A stretch of 64,000 bases of DNA, taken from contig NZ_JAFFQR010000105.1 of the NCBI RefSeq assembly GCF_020736845.1, forward strand, positions 62,001-126,000. Reading direction: 5' to 3'. Origin of the DNA: Paenibacillus farraposensis. Lineage in GTDB: Bacteria > Bacillota > Bacilli > Paenibacillales > Paenibacillaceae. The position numbers and the translations under genes are program-made. How positions within the stretch are numbered: position 1 is the stretch's first letter; the number at the start of each line of letters is the position of its first letter. Of the stretch, positions 33,836-43,567 are shown piece by piece. The notes under the pieces are model-generated. The model saw only the letters and a list, made by a program, of their open reading frames with translations, had not been told where the DNA came from and did no database searches.

Positions 33836-34908
33836 GCATTCAATCTGCTGACAAGGCTGAAGCTGAAGCGGTAAAGGATTCAACATCTACGAATGCAGCA
33901 TCCAGCTTTCATGCCGATAACCAGACCGAAAGTGCAGATCGGGACGATAGCATCAAGGAAACAGTCCTCTCTGTTCAGCATGTCAAGAAACGGATCAAAC
34001 GTAAAATGATTATTCATGATGTAACGTTTGACGTCCGGGCGGGTGAAATTTTTGGATTTCTCGGCCCGAATGGTGCCGGAAAAACGACGACGATCCGTAT
34101 GCTGGTAGACTTAATTAAGCCTACGGAAGGGACGATTACGGTGTGCGGCCACAATGTGAACCGTGATCCCGAGCAGGCCTTACAGCATATTGGCTCTATC
34201 GTGGAAAATCCGGAGGTGTACGGCTACCTGACAGGTTGGGAGAACCTGGAGCATTTTGCCCGTATGCAGCCAGGCATAGATGAGCATCGCATTCGCGAGG
34301 TGGTGGAGCTCGTTCGGCTCGAGCGCCGTATCCACGACAAGGTAAGCACGTATTCGCTGGGCATGCGCCAGCGTCTGGGCATAGCCCAAGCTTTGCTTGG
34401 CAGACCGAAGCTGCTCATTCTGGACGAGCCGACGAATGGCCTTGACCCGAAGGGGATTAAGGAAATGAGAGCATTTATCCGTCTGCTGGCTTCCGAGGGC
34501 ATGGCCGTGTTTGTTTCCAGTCACTTGCTCAGCGAAATCCAGCTGTTATGTGATCGTGTGGCCATTATAAGCCGGGGCAAGGTGCTGGCTGTCGGCGGTG
34601 TACGGGAATTGGTCGAAACCCATTCGAGGCTGGCTGTGTGGCAACTGGAGCCACATGATCAAGGACTTGCCCTATTGCAAAAATCGCCGTATGTGCAAAT
34701 CATTACAAATGCGGACGAGGCAGTGGATGACAGCATTGTGGCAGCCAGCGGAGACGAGGCCATTTTTACAGAAATGGATGAAGAACATATTGCGGAGCTG
34801 GTCGCACAAATGACAGCTTCCGGCATTTCCGTTAAAGGTGTGACCAAAATCAACCCGACATTGGAACAGCTATTCCTGAAAATGACAGAAGGTGAGATAC
34901 TTGAATAA
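33832..34908 (+). CDS. ABC transporter ATP-binding protein (ABC-2 type)
   Basis: A 358-residue ATPase. A polar leader of about 45 residues precedes the domain. Walker A is GPNGAGKTTTI, the signature is YSLGMRQRLGIAQ, Walker B is LLILDEPTNGLDP, and the H-loop is FVSSHLLSE. The C-terminal region after the NBD resembles the extension of drug or bacteriocin ABC ATPases (DUF4162-like). It overlaps the hydrolase gene upstream (ATGA) and the permease gene downstream. Substrate unknown; the SGNH partner suggests an envelope or lipid role, which is inference. Confidence 0.93.
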   Translation: MSIQSADKAEAEAVKDSTSTNAASSFHADNQTESADRDDSIKETVLSVQHVKKRIKRKMIIHDVTFDVRAGEIFGFLGPNGAGKTTTIRMLVDLIKPTEGTITVCGHNVNRDPEQALQHIGSIVENPEVYGYLTGWENLEHFARMQPGIDEHRIREVVELVRLERRIHDKVSTYSLGMRQRLGIAQALLGRPKLLILDEPTNGLDPKGIKEMRAFIRLLASEGMAVFVSSHLLSEIQLLCDRVAIISRGKVLAVGGVRELVETHSRLAVWQLEPHDQGLALLQKSPYVQIITNADEAVDDSIVAASGDEAIFTEMDEEHIAELVAQMTASGISVKGVTKINPTLEQLFLKMTEGEILE

Positions 34909-35890
34909 CATTTTTCCGCTTATCCAAAATGAAACTCTAAAAATTATCAAGAAGAAACGATTTTATGTCATTTTACTTGTTTTGCTTGTGTTAGTGCCGA
35001 TTTTTACGTACGCTCAATTGAAGGTGGCGCAAAATAATCGTGAAAAATTCGGAAGTGACTGGCGGCTGGAGCTGCGTCAGGCGATTACGGATAACCAAAA
35101 CTCGCTCGGCAGCGACCGGGTTCCCGAGGAATGGAAAACCTATCGGCGGGTTTTTGTCCAGCAGATGCAGTATTATCTGGAAAACGACGTGAATCCGAAT
35201 GAGCCGAGTGGTGTCACCTTTACCAGAGAATTTATGGATAATTCCATCAATCTGTTTATTCCGCTGCTGATTATGGGAATTGCCTCCGATCTGGTCTCAG
35301 GAGAACGGACGACGGGCACGATAAAAATGCTGCTGACCCGTCCTGTCAGGCGATGGAAAATATTGCTGAGCAAGCTGCTGACCCTATATATGTTCGTGTC
35401 ACTCATTATTTTAAGTGTATTCGTGATTAGCTACCTGATCTCAGGCTTGTTTTTTGGGTTCCGCGGTTTTAACGTGCCTGTATTTACCGGCTTCCAAATT
35501 ATCGGCTCGGCGGTGGATGTGTCTGCGGTTCATGCGATTCCGCAATGGTATTATCTCATTTTGCAAGCCGGATTGATCTGGTTTGTCAGTCTCGTGGTAG
35601 CATCGCTGGCATTTATGGTTTCCGTGCTGGTACGCAGTACAGCGGCAAGCATCGTAGTCATGATGGCTGCGCTTATTTCGGGCACCATATTGACAAACAT
35701 GGCCTCATCTTGGCAGAGCGCTAAATATTTATTTATGGTTAACCTCGAATTAACCGATTATTTATCTGGGAGCCCTGCACCGATAGAGGGGATGACATTG
35801 CCCTTTTCTTTAATTGTACTGGGCATCTGGGGGGCAGCAGCGTTGATTGTTTCATTCGCCGTCTTTACGAAACGGGATATATTGAATTAA
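34901..35890 (+). CDS. ABC-2 type transporter permease
   Basis: A 329-residue membrane protein with an N-terminal helix (FYVILLVLLVLVPIFTYA), a large extracellular loop (about 35-110), and at least five further helices, including the ABC-2 core IASDLVSGERTTGTIKMLLTRPV, a classic coupling motif. The TTG at 34901 has AAGGTGAG five bases upstream; a GTG at 34892 is in frame but overlaps this site. It overlaps the ATPase gene by eight bases. The partner is the preceding ATPase. Confidence 0.9.
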   Translation: MNNIFPLIQNETLKIIKKKRFYVILLVLLVLVPIFTYAQLKVAQNNREKFGSDWRLELRQAITDNQNSLGSDRVPEEWKTYRRVFVQQMQYYLENDVNPNEPSGVTFTREFMDNSINLFIPLLIMGIASDLVSGERTTGTIKMLLTRPVRRWKILLSKLLTLYMFVSLIILSVFVISYLISGLFFGFRGFNVPVFTGFQIIGSAVDVSAVHAIPQWYYLILQAGLIWFVSLVVASLAFMVSVLVRSTAASIVVMMAALISGTILTNMASSWQSAKYLFMVNLELTDYLSGSPAPIEGMTLPFSLIVLGIWGAAALIVSFAVFTKRDILN

Positions 35891-35988
35891 AATGGACAAG
35901 GTAAAAGAAAACATCTGTTTGCATTTTTGGTGAATATCATCAAGAATAAGGCAAAACACGGTTATGATTAGACAAAGGGGGAGCATGA

Positions 35989-37968
35989 ATGGTCGACAAA
36001 ATCGACTTGTCTGCGGAAGCATCCGACACTCGAAACGGAGCTTTAGAATATGGCGCGGACGACATTCAAGTGCTCGAAGGGCTTGTGGCAGTTCGCAAAC
36101 GGCCGGGCATGTACATTGGGAGTACCAGTTCTTCGGGGCTGCATCATTTGGTATGGGAAATTGTAGATAACGCGGTGGATGAGCATCTCGCCAAGTTTTG
36201 CTCGCGCATTGATATTACAATTCATAAGGACGGCTCCGCTACGGTAACAGACAATGGGCGGGGTATCCCAACGGGAATGCACAAAATGGGAGTACCTACG
36301 CCTCAGGTTGTATTCACTATTTTGCACGCTGGAGGCAAGTTCGGTGGTTCGGGATATAAGAAGTCCGGCGGCCTGCACGGTGTGGGGGCGTCCGTAACGA
36401 ATGCTCTTTCGGAATGGCTTGAAGTGGAAATTTACCGGGACGGCAAGATTCACCGTCAACGGTTTGAATATTGGCAGGACAAGAAGGGCGTAGAGCATGT
36501 CGGGGAACCGACCACAGGCCTTGAAGTGCTGGGCAATACCAACAAAACAGGCACGAAAATTACATTCAAACCAGACGTTCGCGTTTTCCAGGGAGGCATT
36601 CACTTTAACTATGATACGCTGGCTGAGCGTCTTCAGGAAATTGCTTTTCTGAATTCGGGACTTCGTATTGGGCTTAAAGATGAACGCAGCGGGAAGTCGG
36701 ATGAATATTATTATGAGGGCGGAGCAAGCCAGTTTGTCGCTTTTCTGAATGAGGGTAAGGATGTACTGCATGATGTTATTCACTTTAATGCAGAAAAAGA
36801 AGACATTGAAGTAGAAATTGCCATTCAGTATAATGCGGGGTATACAGAGACGATTGCTTCGTTTGTTAACTCGATTCCGACACGCGGCGGAGGGACGCAT
36901 GAGACCGGATTCAAAACCGCCTACACGCGTGTCATGAATGAATATGCGCGCCGAACGGCGATGTTAAAGGAAAAGGATAAGAACCTCGAGGGCAATGATC
37001 TGCGTGAAGGCATGATGGCTGTGATCAGTGTCAAGATGGCTGAGGTTGAATTTGTCGGTCAGACAAAGGATCAGCTGGGTAGCGCATCGGCACGGAGTAC
37101 AGTGGATGCCATCGTATCTGAGCAGATGCAGCGGTTTCTGGAAGAAAATCCGCAGATCGCACAAACCTTGATCAGGAAAGCCATTCAGGCCTCCAAGGCT
37201 AGGGAAGCTGCACGCAAGGCGCGGGACGAAATGCGTTCGGGCAAGAAACGCAGTGAAAGCTCCAATTTGAATGGCAAGCTGTCGCCTGCACAATCCAAGG
37301 ATTTTACACGGAGTGAGTTGTTTATTGTGGAAGGTGATTCTGCCGGGGGCTCGGCCAAACAGGGACGGGATTCCAAAATCCAGGCCATTTTGCCGTTAAA
37401 GGGCAAGCCAATGAATCCAGAGAAATCCAGACTGGCGGACATTATGAAAAATGATGAGTACCGTGCGATTACAGCAGCGATCGGGGCGGGGGTAGGAACA
37501 GAGTTTTCGCTGGAGGACAGCAATTATTCCAAAATCATTATTATGACCGATGCAGATACGGATGGCGCACACATTCAAGTATTGCTTCTGACGTTCTTTT
37601 ATCGGTATATGAAAGAGCTGATTGATGCAGGACGCGTCTATATTGCTCAGCCGCCGCTATATAAAATAACCCGCAAATCGGGTAAGCTCGAAACGGTGCG
37701 TTATGCTTGGAACGATGAGCAGCTTGAAAATTATTTAAAAGAGTTCGGGCGGAATTTTGAGCTTCAACGCTATAAAGGACTTGGCGAGATGAACCCCGAG
37801 CAGTTATGGGAAACGACAATGAATCCCGAATCACGCACCCTGTTGCGCGTTCAGATTGAGGATGCTGCCAAGGCTGAACGCCGTGTATCCACATTGATGG
37901 GCGACAAGGTGGACCCGCGCAAGCGCTGGATCGTGGAAAACGTGGATTTCACGGAATATGTAGAGTAG
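35989..37968 (+). CDS. parE: DNA topoisomerase IV subunit B
   Basis: ATPase subunit of the decatenating type IIA topoisomerase. In 659 residues, the GHKL ATP site includes EIVDNAVDEH, DNGRGIP and GLHGVGASVTNALS. The transducer and TOPRIM parts include EGDSAGGSAKQGRDS, LPLKGK and DADTDGAHI. The pairing with parC (22 bases apart) favours ParE over GyrB, with ParE-type length. ATG 35989 follows AAAGGGGGAGC. The spacer 35891-35988 holds a possible -10 (TATGAT) close to the gene. Confidence 0.93.
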   Translation: MVDKIDLSAEASDTRNGALEYGADDIQVLEGLVAVRKRPGMYIGSTSSSGLHHLVWEIVDNAVDEHLAKFCSRIDITIHKDGSATVTDNGRGIPTGMHKMGVPTPQVVFTILHAGGKFGGSGYKKSGGLHGVGASVTNALSEWLEVEIYRDGKIHRQRFEYWQDKKGVEHVGEPTTGLEVLGNTNKTGTKITFKPDVRVFQGGIHFNYDTLAERLQEIAFLNSGLRIGLKDERSGKSDEYYYEGGASQFVAFLNEGKDVLHDVIHFNAEKEDIEVEIAIQYNAGYTETIASFVNSIPTRGGGTHETGFKTAYTRVMNEYARRTAMLKEKDKNLEGNDLREGMMAVISVKMAEVEFVGQTKDQLGSASARSTVDAIVSEQMQRFLEENPQIAQTLIRKAIQASKAREAARKARDEMRSGKKRSESSNLNGKLSPAQSKDFTRSELFIVEGDSAGGSAKQGRDSKIQAILPLKGKPMNPEKSRLADIMKNDEYRAITAAIGAGVGTEFSLEDSNYSKIIIMTDADTDGAHIQVLLLTFFYRYMKELIDAGRVYIAQPPLYKITRKSGKLETVRYAWNDEQLENYLKEFGRNFELQRYKGLGEMNPEQLWETTMNPESRTLLRVQIEDAAKAERRVSTLMGDKVDPRKRWIVENVDFTEYVE

Positions 37969-37990
37969 TGCTATTAAATGAGGTGTAGAC

Positions 37991-40453
37991 ATGAGCTTAT
38001 CGGAGCAATTTTTGCCAGCTTTTCTGGAGGAAGTGGTCGGTGACCGGTTCGGTCGATATTCCAAATATATTATTCAGGATCGGGCGATCCCTGATGTGCG
38101 GGACGGATTAAAGCCGGTACAACGCCGTATCCTGTATGCGATGTACGATTCAGGCAATACGCCTGATAAAGCATATCGTAAATCCGCCAAAACGGTCGGA
38201 GATGTTATGGGTAATTACCATCCTCACGGCGACTCTTCGATCTACGAGGGTATGGTTCGGATGGCGCAGCCCTGGAAAATGAGCCACGTTCTGGTGGACG
38301 GTCACGGCAATTGGGGATCACAGGATGATGATCCGGCGGCGGCCATGCGTTATACGGAGGCGCGCCTGTCTCCAATCGCACTCGAACTTCTGCGTGATAT
38401 CGAGAAGCGGACGGTTTTGTTCAAGGACAACTTTGATAACTCGGCCAAGGAACCTGTAGTTCTCCCATCCCGTTATCCGAATCTGCTGGTGAACGGCTCC
38501 AGCGGGATTTCGGCAGGATTTGCGACGGAGATTCCAACGCATAGCCTGCGCGAGGTTATTGATGCCACCATTGCAGTGATGGAAAAGCCTGAGATTGAGC
38601 TGGAAGAGATCATGACCTTTATCAAAGGCCCGGATTTCCCGACAGGCGGACTCATTATGGGTGGTGAAGGCATCAAGGAAGCTTACAGAACAGGCAAAGG
38701 ACGGATTTATATCCGTTCCAAAACGGAGATTCAGTCTTTGCGTGGAGGCAAGCAGCAGCTGGTCATTACAGAGATTCCATACCAGGTTGTCAAATCAAGG
38801 CTCGTAACCGCCATGGAAAATATCCGTCTGGAGAAGAAGGTAGAAGGGATTGCCGAGGTCCGTGACGAGAGTGGGCGTAACGGCTTGCGTATTGTTGTTG
38901 AGCTGAAGAAGGAAGCTGATGCGGAAGGGATTTTGGCCTATCTGCTGAAAAAAACCGATCTTCAGGTGGCCTACAACTTCAATATGGTAGCCATCGTGAA
39001 CAAAGCGCCGCACCAGCTTGGATTAAAATCCATTTTGGAAGCGTATATTGCACACCAGCGCGAGGTGATCACAAACCGTATCAAGTTTGAACTGGAAAAG
39101 GCGGAGGACCGCGCCCATGTACTGGAAGGTTTGGTCAAGGCGCTAAACATTCTGGATGAGGTCATCGCAGCTATCAAAGCTTCCAAAAATCGCCAGGATG
39201 CGCAAAATAATCTGCAATGGATGTTTGGCTTTACGGAACGTCAGGCGGATTCGATCTTGACCTTGCAATTGTATCGCCTTACGAACCTGGAAATTACCAC
39301 ACTTGAAAAAGAACTGGGTGACATTCAGAAAAAAATCACCCAATACCGTTCCATTCTGGAAAGCGACCGCAAGCTAATTAGTCTGATTCGCAAGGAACTG
39401 CTGGAAATTCGTGAAAAGTACGGCATCGACCGTCGTTCGGAGATCCAGGGTGAGGTAGAAGAGATCAAGGTCAATCTGGAGGTCATGGTTGCGGCCGAGG
39501 ATGTACTGCTGACCCTCTCAAAAGATGGCTATGTGAAACGTACAAGTATGCTGTCGTTTACTCGTTCCGGGGGAGAACGTTCAAGTGCCGGTGTAAAAGA
39601 AGGGGACTACATCACCCAATTCCTTGATGTGAATACACTGGATGTGCTGCTCGTCTTCACCCAGCGCGGACAATACTTTTTATTGCCTGTGCATCAGGTA
39701 CCGGAGTATAAATGGAAAGAACCGGGCACTCCGATTGTCAACGTCATTTCGCTATCGAAAGAAGATCGTATCGTCAGTGTAATTCCGATCAAAAACATCG
39801 AGGAAATCGGCAAAAGTCTGGTGTTCGTGACCAAGAAAGGGCAAGTCAAGCGAACAGAGCTGAAAGAATATGCAACCAAACGCTCCAGCGCTGTAGCAGC
39901 CTGCAAGGTAGCAGTAGATGATGAGGTATTGTCAGTAACGTTGAGCGATGGCAGCCAAGATATTATGCTAATTACCCGTGCAGGAATGAGCATACGCTTC
40001 AAGGAGCAAGAGGTAAATGCGATGGGCCGCGTCTCGGCGGGTGTCAAAGGGATGCAGCTGGCGGAAGGCGATGAAATTGTTGCAGCGCTATGGGTAGCAG
40101 AGGATGAAGGAGAAGTGCTGGTGCTGACTGAATCCGGTTATGGGAAGCGTTCGCTATTGCTGGATTATCCGTCTCAGGGAAGAGGCGGCAAAGGGATTAT
40201 TACCTTCGAATTCAAGGAAGGCAAGCGGGTGCGGTCAAACGGCACTCGAATCGTGGCTGCCTTCTACTGCCGTGAAGCTATTCAATTCCAGGTCATCACT
40301 GCCGAAGGACAAATGCTGTCGTTCCATTCGGAAAAAGTCCCATTGATGGACCGCAAGGATACGGGCAAGCTGCTGGCCCCTGTGGAAAAGAAAGACGAAA
40401 TTGTGAATGTACTGCCGCATAGTGAGCCACAGACTTCACCATCAGAAGAATAA
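37991..40453 (+). CDS. parC: DNA topoisomerase IV subunit A
   Basis: Breakage-reunion subunit, 820 residues. The winged-helix/QRDR region includes [17 protein letters not shown] and the catalytic Tyr in [11 protein letters not shown] (about residue 120). A long coiled-coil gate follows, with a C-terminal beta-pinwheel from about residue 500. The pinwheel lacks the GyrA-box QRRGGKG that defines gyrase, supporting topoisomerase IV; a related GRGGKG is found near the end. The serine (DSSIYE) and aspartate/glutamate positions tied to quinolone response appear wild-type-like. A strong terminator follows. Confidence 0.93.
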   Translation: MSLSEQFLPAFLEEVVGDRFGRYSKYIIQDRAIPDVRDGLKPVQRRILYAMYDSGNTPDKAYRKSAKTVGDVMGNYHPHGDSSIYEGMVRMAQPWKMSHVLVDGHGNWGSQDDDPAAAMRYTEARLSPIALELLRDIEKRTVLFKDNFDNSAKEPVVLPSRYPNLLVNGSSGISAGFATEIPTHSLREVIDATIAVMEKPEIELEEIMTFIKGPDFPTGGLIMGGEGIKEAYRTGKGRIYIRSKTEIQSLRGGKQQLVITEIPYQVVKSRLVTAMENIRLEKKVEGIAEVRDESGRNGLRIVVELKKEADAEGILAYLLKKTDLQVAYNFNMVAIVNKAPHQLGLKSILEAYIAHQREVITNRIKFELEKAEDRAHVLEGLVKALNILDEVIAAIKASKNRQDAQNNLQWMFGFTERQADSILTLQLYRLTNLEITTLEKELGDIQKKITQYRSILESDRKLISLIRKELLEIREKYGIDRRSEIQGEVEEIKVNLEVMVAAEDVLLTLSKDGYVKRTSMLSFTRSGGERSSAGVKEGDYITQFLDVNTLDVLLVFTQRGQYFLLPVHQVPEYKWKEPGTPIVNVISLSKEDRIVSVIPIKNIEEIGKSLVFVTKKGQVKRTELKEYATKRSSAVAACKVAVDDEVLSVTLSDGSQDIMLITRAGMSIRFKEQEVNAMGRVSAGVKGMQLAEGDEIVAALWVAEDEGEVLVLTESGYGKRSLLLDYPSQGRGGKGIITFEFKEGKRVRSNGTRIVAAFYCREAIQFQVITAEGQMLSFHSEKVPLMDRKDTGKLLAPVEKKDEIVNVLPHSEPQTSPSEE

Positions 40454-40488
40454 TTGAAAAGTCAAGCGCTTATTAGCTCGAAAAAGCG

Positions 40489-40529
40489 AGGTCCTCACGT
40501 GCCAATCCGGCACGAATGAGGACCTTTTT
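40489..40529 (+). terminator. parEC terminator
   Basis: AGGTCCTCACGTGCC pairs with GGCACGAATGAGGACCT, followed by TTTTT. Confidence 0.85.
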
Positions 40530-40677
40530 GCCGTCATGCTGTCGAACCTTGAAGAGCCTCCAACACCGGAGTGAGACTTCCTTCCCCTTTTCAATCCTTC
40601 CCTCAAAAACAGCAGGAAACCAAAGGGAAATGGCGAAAATTTAATGTGATGAAATACAATTCGGACGGGTGCCGATG

Positions 40678-40699
40678 CGGTAACTTTGTTGTTTTACCG
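40678..40699 (+). promoter_or_regulatory. Inverted repeat upstream of marR, possible operator
   Basis: CGGTAA and TTACCG half-sites separated by ten bases lie 29 bases before the MarR start codon. Size and placement suit autoregulation, but the half-sites are short and the call is weak. Confidence 0.35.
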
Positions 40700-40727
40700 A
40701 TCTTGTTATTCAAAGGAGTGAGGCAAA

Positions 40728-41198
40728 ATGCAAACGACCGAATTTGCGAAAATCTGGTCCAGAATGGCTAAGGATTACAAGGTTCATATGGAGCAGCAGT
40801 TGGCTCCATCACTAACTGAGGCTCAGCTTACGGTGCTGGAAGTTCTGAACGAATACGGCCGCATGAAGCCGTCTCAACTGATCCCGTATCTCGCCACCAG
40901 CCCTGCGGCGGTTACGATGTTATTGGATCGGATGGAGCGTAATCGCCTGATCACCCGTTTTAGAGACGTAAAGGACCGTAGAATTGTATGGATTGTAATA
41001 TCGGATCAAGGCAGGGAAGAGGCAGAACGCGGTTTGCGAATCCGGGATGCTTTTTTAGGCTCTGTACTAAACCGGATTTCTCAGCATAATCAGCATCTGC
41101 TCGTTTATTTGTTGGGGAAAATTACAACGAAAACGAAGACGTCAGTATCAGCCAATGAAGCTGAGGGGGACAAGGAACAGTTAGAGCAGGCAGAATAA
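40728..41198 (+). CDS. MarR-family transcriptional regulator
   Basis: A 156-residue winged-helix repressor. The recognition region is MKPSQLIPYLATSPAAVTMLLDRMERNRLI, followed by the beta-wing RFRDVKDRRIVWIVI, typical of MarR. The C-terminal tail is acidic. ATG 40728 lies behind AAAGGAGTGAGGCAAA. A single-helix small ORF follows and may be co-transcribed. The target genes are not evident; an EmrAB-like efflux system lies about 5.7 kb downstream. Confidence 0.9.
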   Translation: MQTTEFAKIWSRMAKDYKVHMEQQLAPSLTEAQLTVLEVLNEYGRMKPSQLIPYLATSPAAVTMLLDRMERNRLITRFRDVKDRRIVWIVISDQGREEAERGLRIRDAFLGSVLNRISQHNQHLLVYLLGKITTKTKTSVSANEAEGDKEQLEQAE

Positions 41199-41306
41199 TC
41201 CCGCCTCTTTATAGCAATACGAACACGCGGATAGATGTGCCTATCAGGGTTCTGGATATTCATAAGCAAATAATTATGAAATTGACATCGAAGGGAATGA
41301 ATTCAC

Positions 41307-41420
41307 TTGAGCAGTCCTCAAACGACACTCCGGAATAATTTACGCAGGGTACCGATAGCCACACTGTTAAGCGTGACAGCCCTGATTTTAGCGTTTTTCA
41401 TCAAAAATACGAATGCTTAA
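41307..41420 (+). CDS. Putative 37-residue single-helix membrane protein
   Basis: TTG 41307 opens a short frame: a polar head with Arg residues (LRNNLRRVP) and one hydrophobic helix (ATLLSVTALILAFFIK). A GAAGGGAATG element lies 8-16 bases upstream. It may be a small membrane protein or the surviving N-terminal end of a transporter or adaptor gene that followed marR. Weak evidence: TTG start, short length and no recognised family. Confidence 0.35.
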   Translation: MSSPQTTLRNNLRRVPIATLLSVTALILAFFIKNTNA

Positions 41421-41516
41421 AACACCCAACCTCGTCAGCAGCTGGTAGGCAGCAAAAAGGGGCAGACCGCAGTTTCCTCGTCATAAGAACGGAGGAGTTC
41501 CATCATTTCTTGCACA

Positions 41517-41572
41517 AAAGAAGAACCCGGTAATGCATGTTGTCTTGACACATGCACTGCGGGTTCTTTTTG
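41517..41572. terminator. Bidirectional terminator between the marR region and the pseudouridine synthase gene
   Basis: AAGAACCCG/CGGGTTCTT outer arms with GCATGT/ACATGC inner arms; T-run on the plus side and A-run (AAAAGAAG) on the other. Confidence 0.75.
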
Positions 41573-41621
41573 TATTGTATGACGGCGATATTGTCCATTC
41601 GATACAGCCGGGCGGAGCAGC

Positions 41622-42368
41622 TCAATGGAGAGTTTTAAGCATGCTCTCATACAGCGACACGGGCCACCCGCTCCATGGAAATTGGGCGGGTGGCAGCGAA
41701 TGGAAGCTCATATCCTCCTTGCTGATCGGATGCGGTGCTCCGGCAAGCAGAGACCAAAGAGCGAGCTGCTGACCGGCACGGCTCAGGCTGCCGCCATATT
41801 TTTGATCCCCGTAGAGCGGACAGCCAATCGCCTGCATCTGCACACGAATCTGGTGCGAGCGACCGGTGTGCAGTTTAATCTGCACCAGGCTGAGCCCATC
41901 TTTTTGCCCAAGCACGCGATACTCCAAAATAGCTTCCTTGGCGCCAGCCGTGCCGGGGCGGACGGCCCGGACGGTGTTCGTGCGGCTATCCTTTAGCAGG
42001 TAATGGGTCAGACGGCCTTGCGGGGCCGCGGGAATTCCGTTCAGGACCGCTGTATACATTTTGCGGAAATGGCGACCCCGAACCGACTCTGACAGCCGCG
42101 AAGCAGCTTTGGACGTCTTGGCAAAAATCATGGCTCCGCCTACAGGCCGATCCAGTCTGTGGACCAGACCCAAAAAGACGTTGCCAGGCTTATTGTGCCT
42201 GATTTTAAGGTCTTCCTTGAGCAACGACAGCAGATCAGGGTCCCCGCTGGCATCCTCTTGCGTCGGAACATTGACGGGCTTTACAACCGCCAGAACATGA
42301 TTATCCTCGTACAAAACAGGAATGTTCGGTTCTGCATGCCCGTGTGAGGTCATTTCATCTGGAATCAT
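41622..42368 (-). CDS. RluD-family RNA pseudouridine synthase
   Basis: A 248-residue enzyme converting specific uridines in structured RNA to pseudouridine. The catalytic motif HRLDRPVGGAMIFAKT (Asp), YTAVLNG, and LHTGRSHQIRVQ are family signatures. There is no S4 domain; the protein starts directly with the VLYEDNHVLAVVKPVNVP segment, like the shorter members (YlyB/TruC-type). The start was taken as ATG 42368, eight bases after the stop of the methyltransferase gene, whose GGGAGGC end acts as ribosome site. The target base is unknown. Confidence 0.9.
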   Translation of the reverse strand: MIPDEMTSHGHAEPNIPVLYEDNHVLAVVKPVNVPTQEDASGDPDLLSLLKEDLKIRHNKPGNVFLGLVHRLDRPVGGAMIFAKTSKAASRLSESVRGRHFRKMYTAVLNGIPAAPQGRLTHYLLKDSRTNTVRAVRPGTAGAKEAILEYRVLGQKDGLSLVQIKLHTGRSHQIRVQMQAIGCPLYGDQKYGGSLSRAGQQLALWSLLAGAPHPISKEDMSFHSLPPAQFPWSGWPVSLYESMLKTLH

Positions 42369-42376
42369 CAGGGAAA

Positions 42377-43240
42377 TTAAGCCTCCCAGCGTCCGAGAAT
42401 ACCGCAAGGTAAATTCAGTCCCGAGCGTGTGATCGGCAATCCGATTTCACCAGCGCTAATTTGCCCGCCGTACTTTCGTTGCATGGTCATGCTCAGCATG
42501 TTATGCAGCACGGTGGGGGAAATACCGGTGGTATAGGAGTTGATTAGCATAAACAACGGTTGATCCGAGACAACACTCATGCAAGATTCGAGAAACGGGT
42601 ACAGGCTTTCTTCCAGCTTCCATGTTTCTCCGTTTGGTCCGCGTCCGTAAGAAGGAGGGTCCATAATAATCGCATCATAGCGATTTCCTCTGCGCTGTTC
42701 CCGTTGCACGAACTTGAACACATCGTCTGTAATAAAACGTACCGGACGGTCGGCCAAGCCGGACAAATGTACATTTTCCTTCGCCCACTGTACCATGCCT
42801 TTGGCGGCATCCACGTGCACTACGCTGGCTCCGGCATACGCTGCGGCTGTAGTGGCCCCTCCTGTGTAGGCAAACAGGTTCAATACGGAAATTGGTCTGC
42901 CTGCACCTTTGATTTTATCCATCATCCAGCTCCAGTTTGCTGCCTGTTCCGGAAAAAGACCGGTATGCTTGAAGCTGGTCGGTTTAATGTGGAATTTAAG
43001 CGGTCCGTAGCTGATCGCCCAGCGCTCGGGGATCGGCTTCTTCATATCCCATTGGCCGCCCCCGGAAGAGCTGCGGTGGTAATGCCCATGAACATTGCGC
43101 CATTCGGCTGTTTCCTGGGCCAAAGGCCATATAATTTGCGGATCGGGACGACGCAGGACTATATCCCCCCAGCGCTCCAGCTTTTCGCCACCGCCTGTAT
43201 CCATAACTTCATAGTCTTTCCATCCTTGTGCTACATACAT
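42377..43240 (-). CDS. Class I SAM-dependent methyltransferase, RlmI/YxbB-like
   Basis: A 287-residue methyltransferase. The SAM site is VLNLFAYTGGATTAAAYAGASVVHVDAA, the acidic/adenine loop is FITDDVFKF, and the catalytic-type motif is IIMDPPSYGRGP. These are the features of RlmI/RlmK-like 23S rRNA cytosine or guanine methylases, but the PUA domain of RlmI is not obvious. It precedes a pseudouridine synthase gene by eight bases, supporting an RNA-modification operon. ATG 43240. Confidence 0.85.
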   Translation of the reverse strand: MYVAQGWKDYEVMDTGGGEKLERWGDIVLRRPDPQIIWPLAQETAEWRNVHGHYHRSSSGGGQWDMKKPIPERWAISYGPLKFHIKPTSFKHTGLFPEQAANWSWMMDKIKGAGRPISVLNLFAYTGGATTAAAYAGASVVHVDAAKGMVQWAKENVHLSGLADRPVRFITDDVFKFVQREQRRGNRYDAIIMDPPSYGRGPNGETWKLEESLYPFLESCMSVVSDQPLFMLINSYTTGISPTVLHNMLSMTMQRKYGGQISAGEIGLPITRSGLNLPCGILGRWEA

Positions 43241-43398
43241 GTACTATCCATCCTTCAGAAGTCAATTCAGGATTCCGGCAGCACGCTGCACAAAAATCCC
43301 CATATGGATCTATTGTACAACAAACCTTAACAACAATCGAATGATTCCATCAAAGTGGCAGGAGGTGGACAAGGCGAAAATATTTTTTTCAGATGTAC

Positions 43399-43504
43399 TT
43401 GTAATTAGAGCGCTTCCATATTAAAATGAAGTCAATCCTACTTGTACGTACAACTATCCATTTTTCAGTAGAATAATGAAAAATGGAATAGATTGTACGT
43501 ACAT
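43399..43504 (+). promoter_or_regulatory. araA promoter with cre-like site and two AraR-type operators
   Basis: TTGTAA (43399-43404), a 17-base spacer and TAAAAT (43422-43427) form the promoter, with a start near 43434. The spacer contains TTAGAGCGCTTCCA (43405-43418), 11 of 14 bases like a CcpA cre site. Downstream, TTGTACGTACAA (43442-43453) and TTGTACGTACAT (43493-43504) match the AraR operator core. Their centres are 51 bases apart, about five helical turns, allowing cooperative looping. Between them lies the inverted repeat CCATTTTTC/GAAAAATGG. Confidence 0.78.
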
Positions 43505-43567
43505 AACATTTCTATTTATTACACAGCTGCAATTATACTTATTTCCTGACAGGAGGAATTTTGAATT

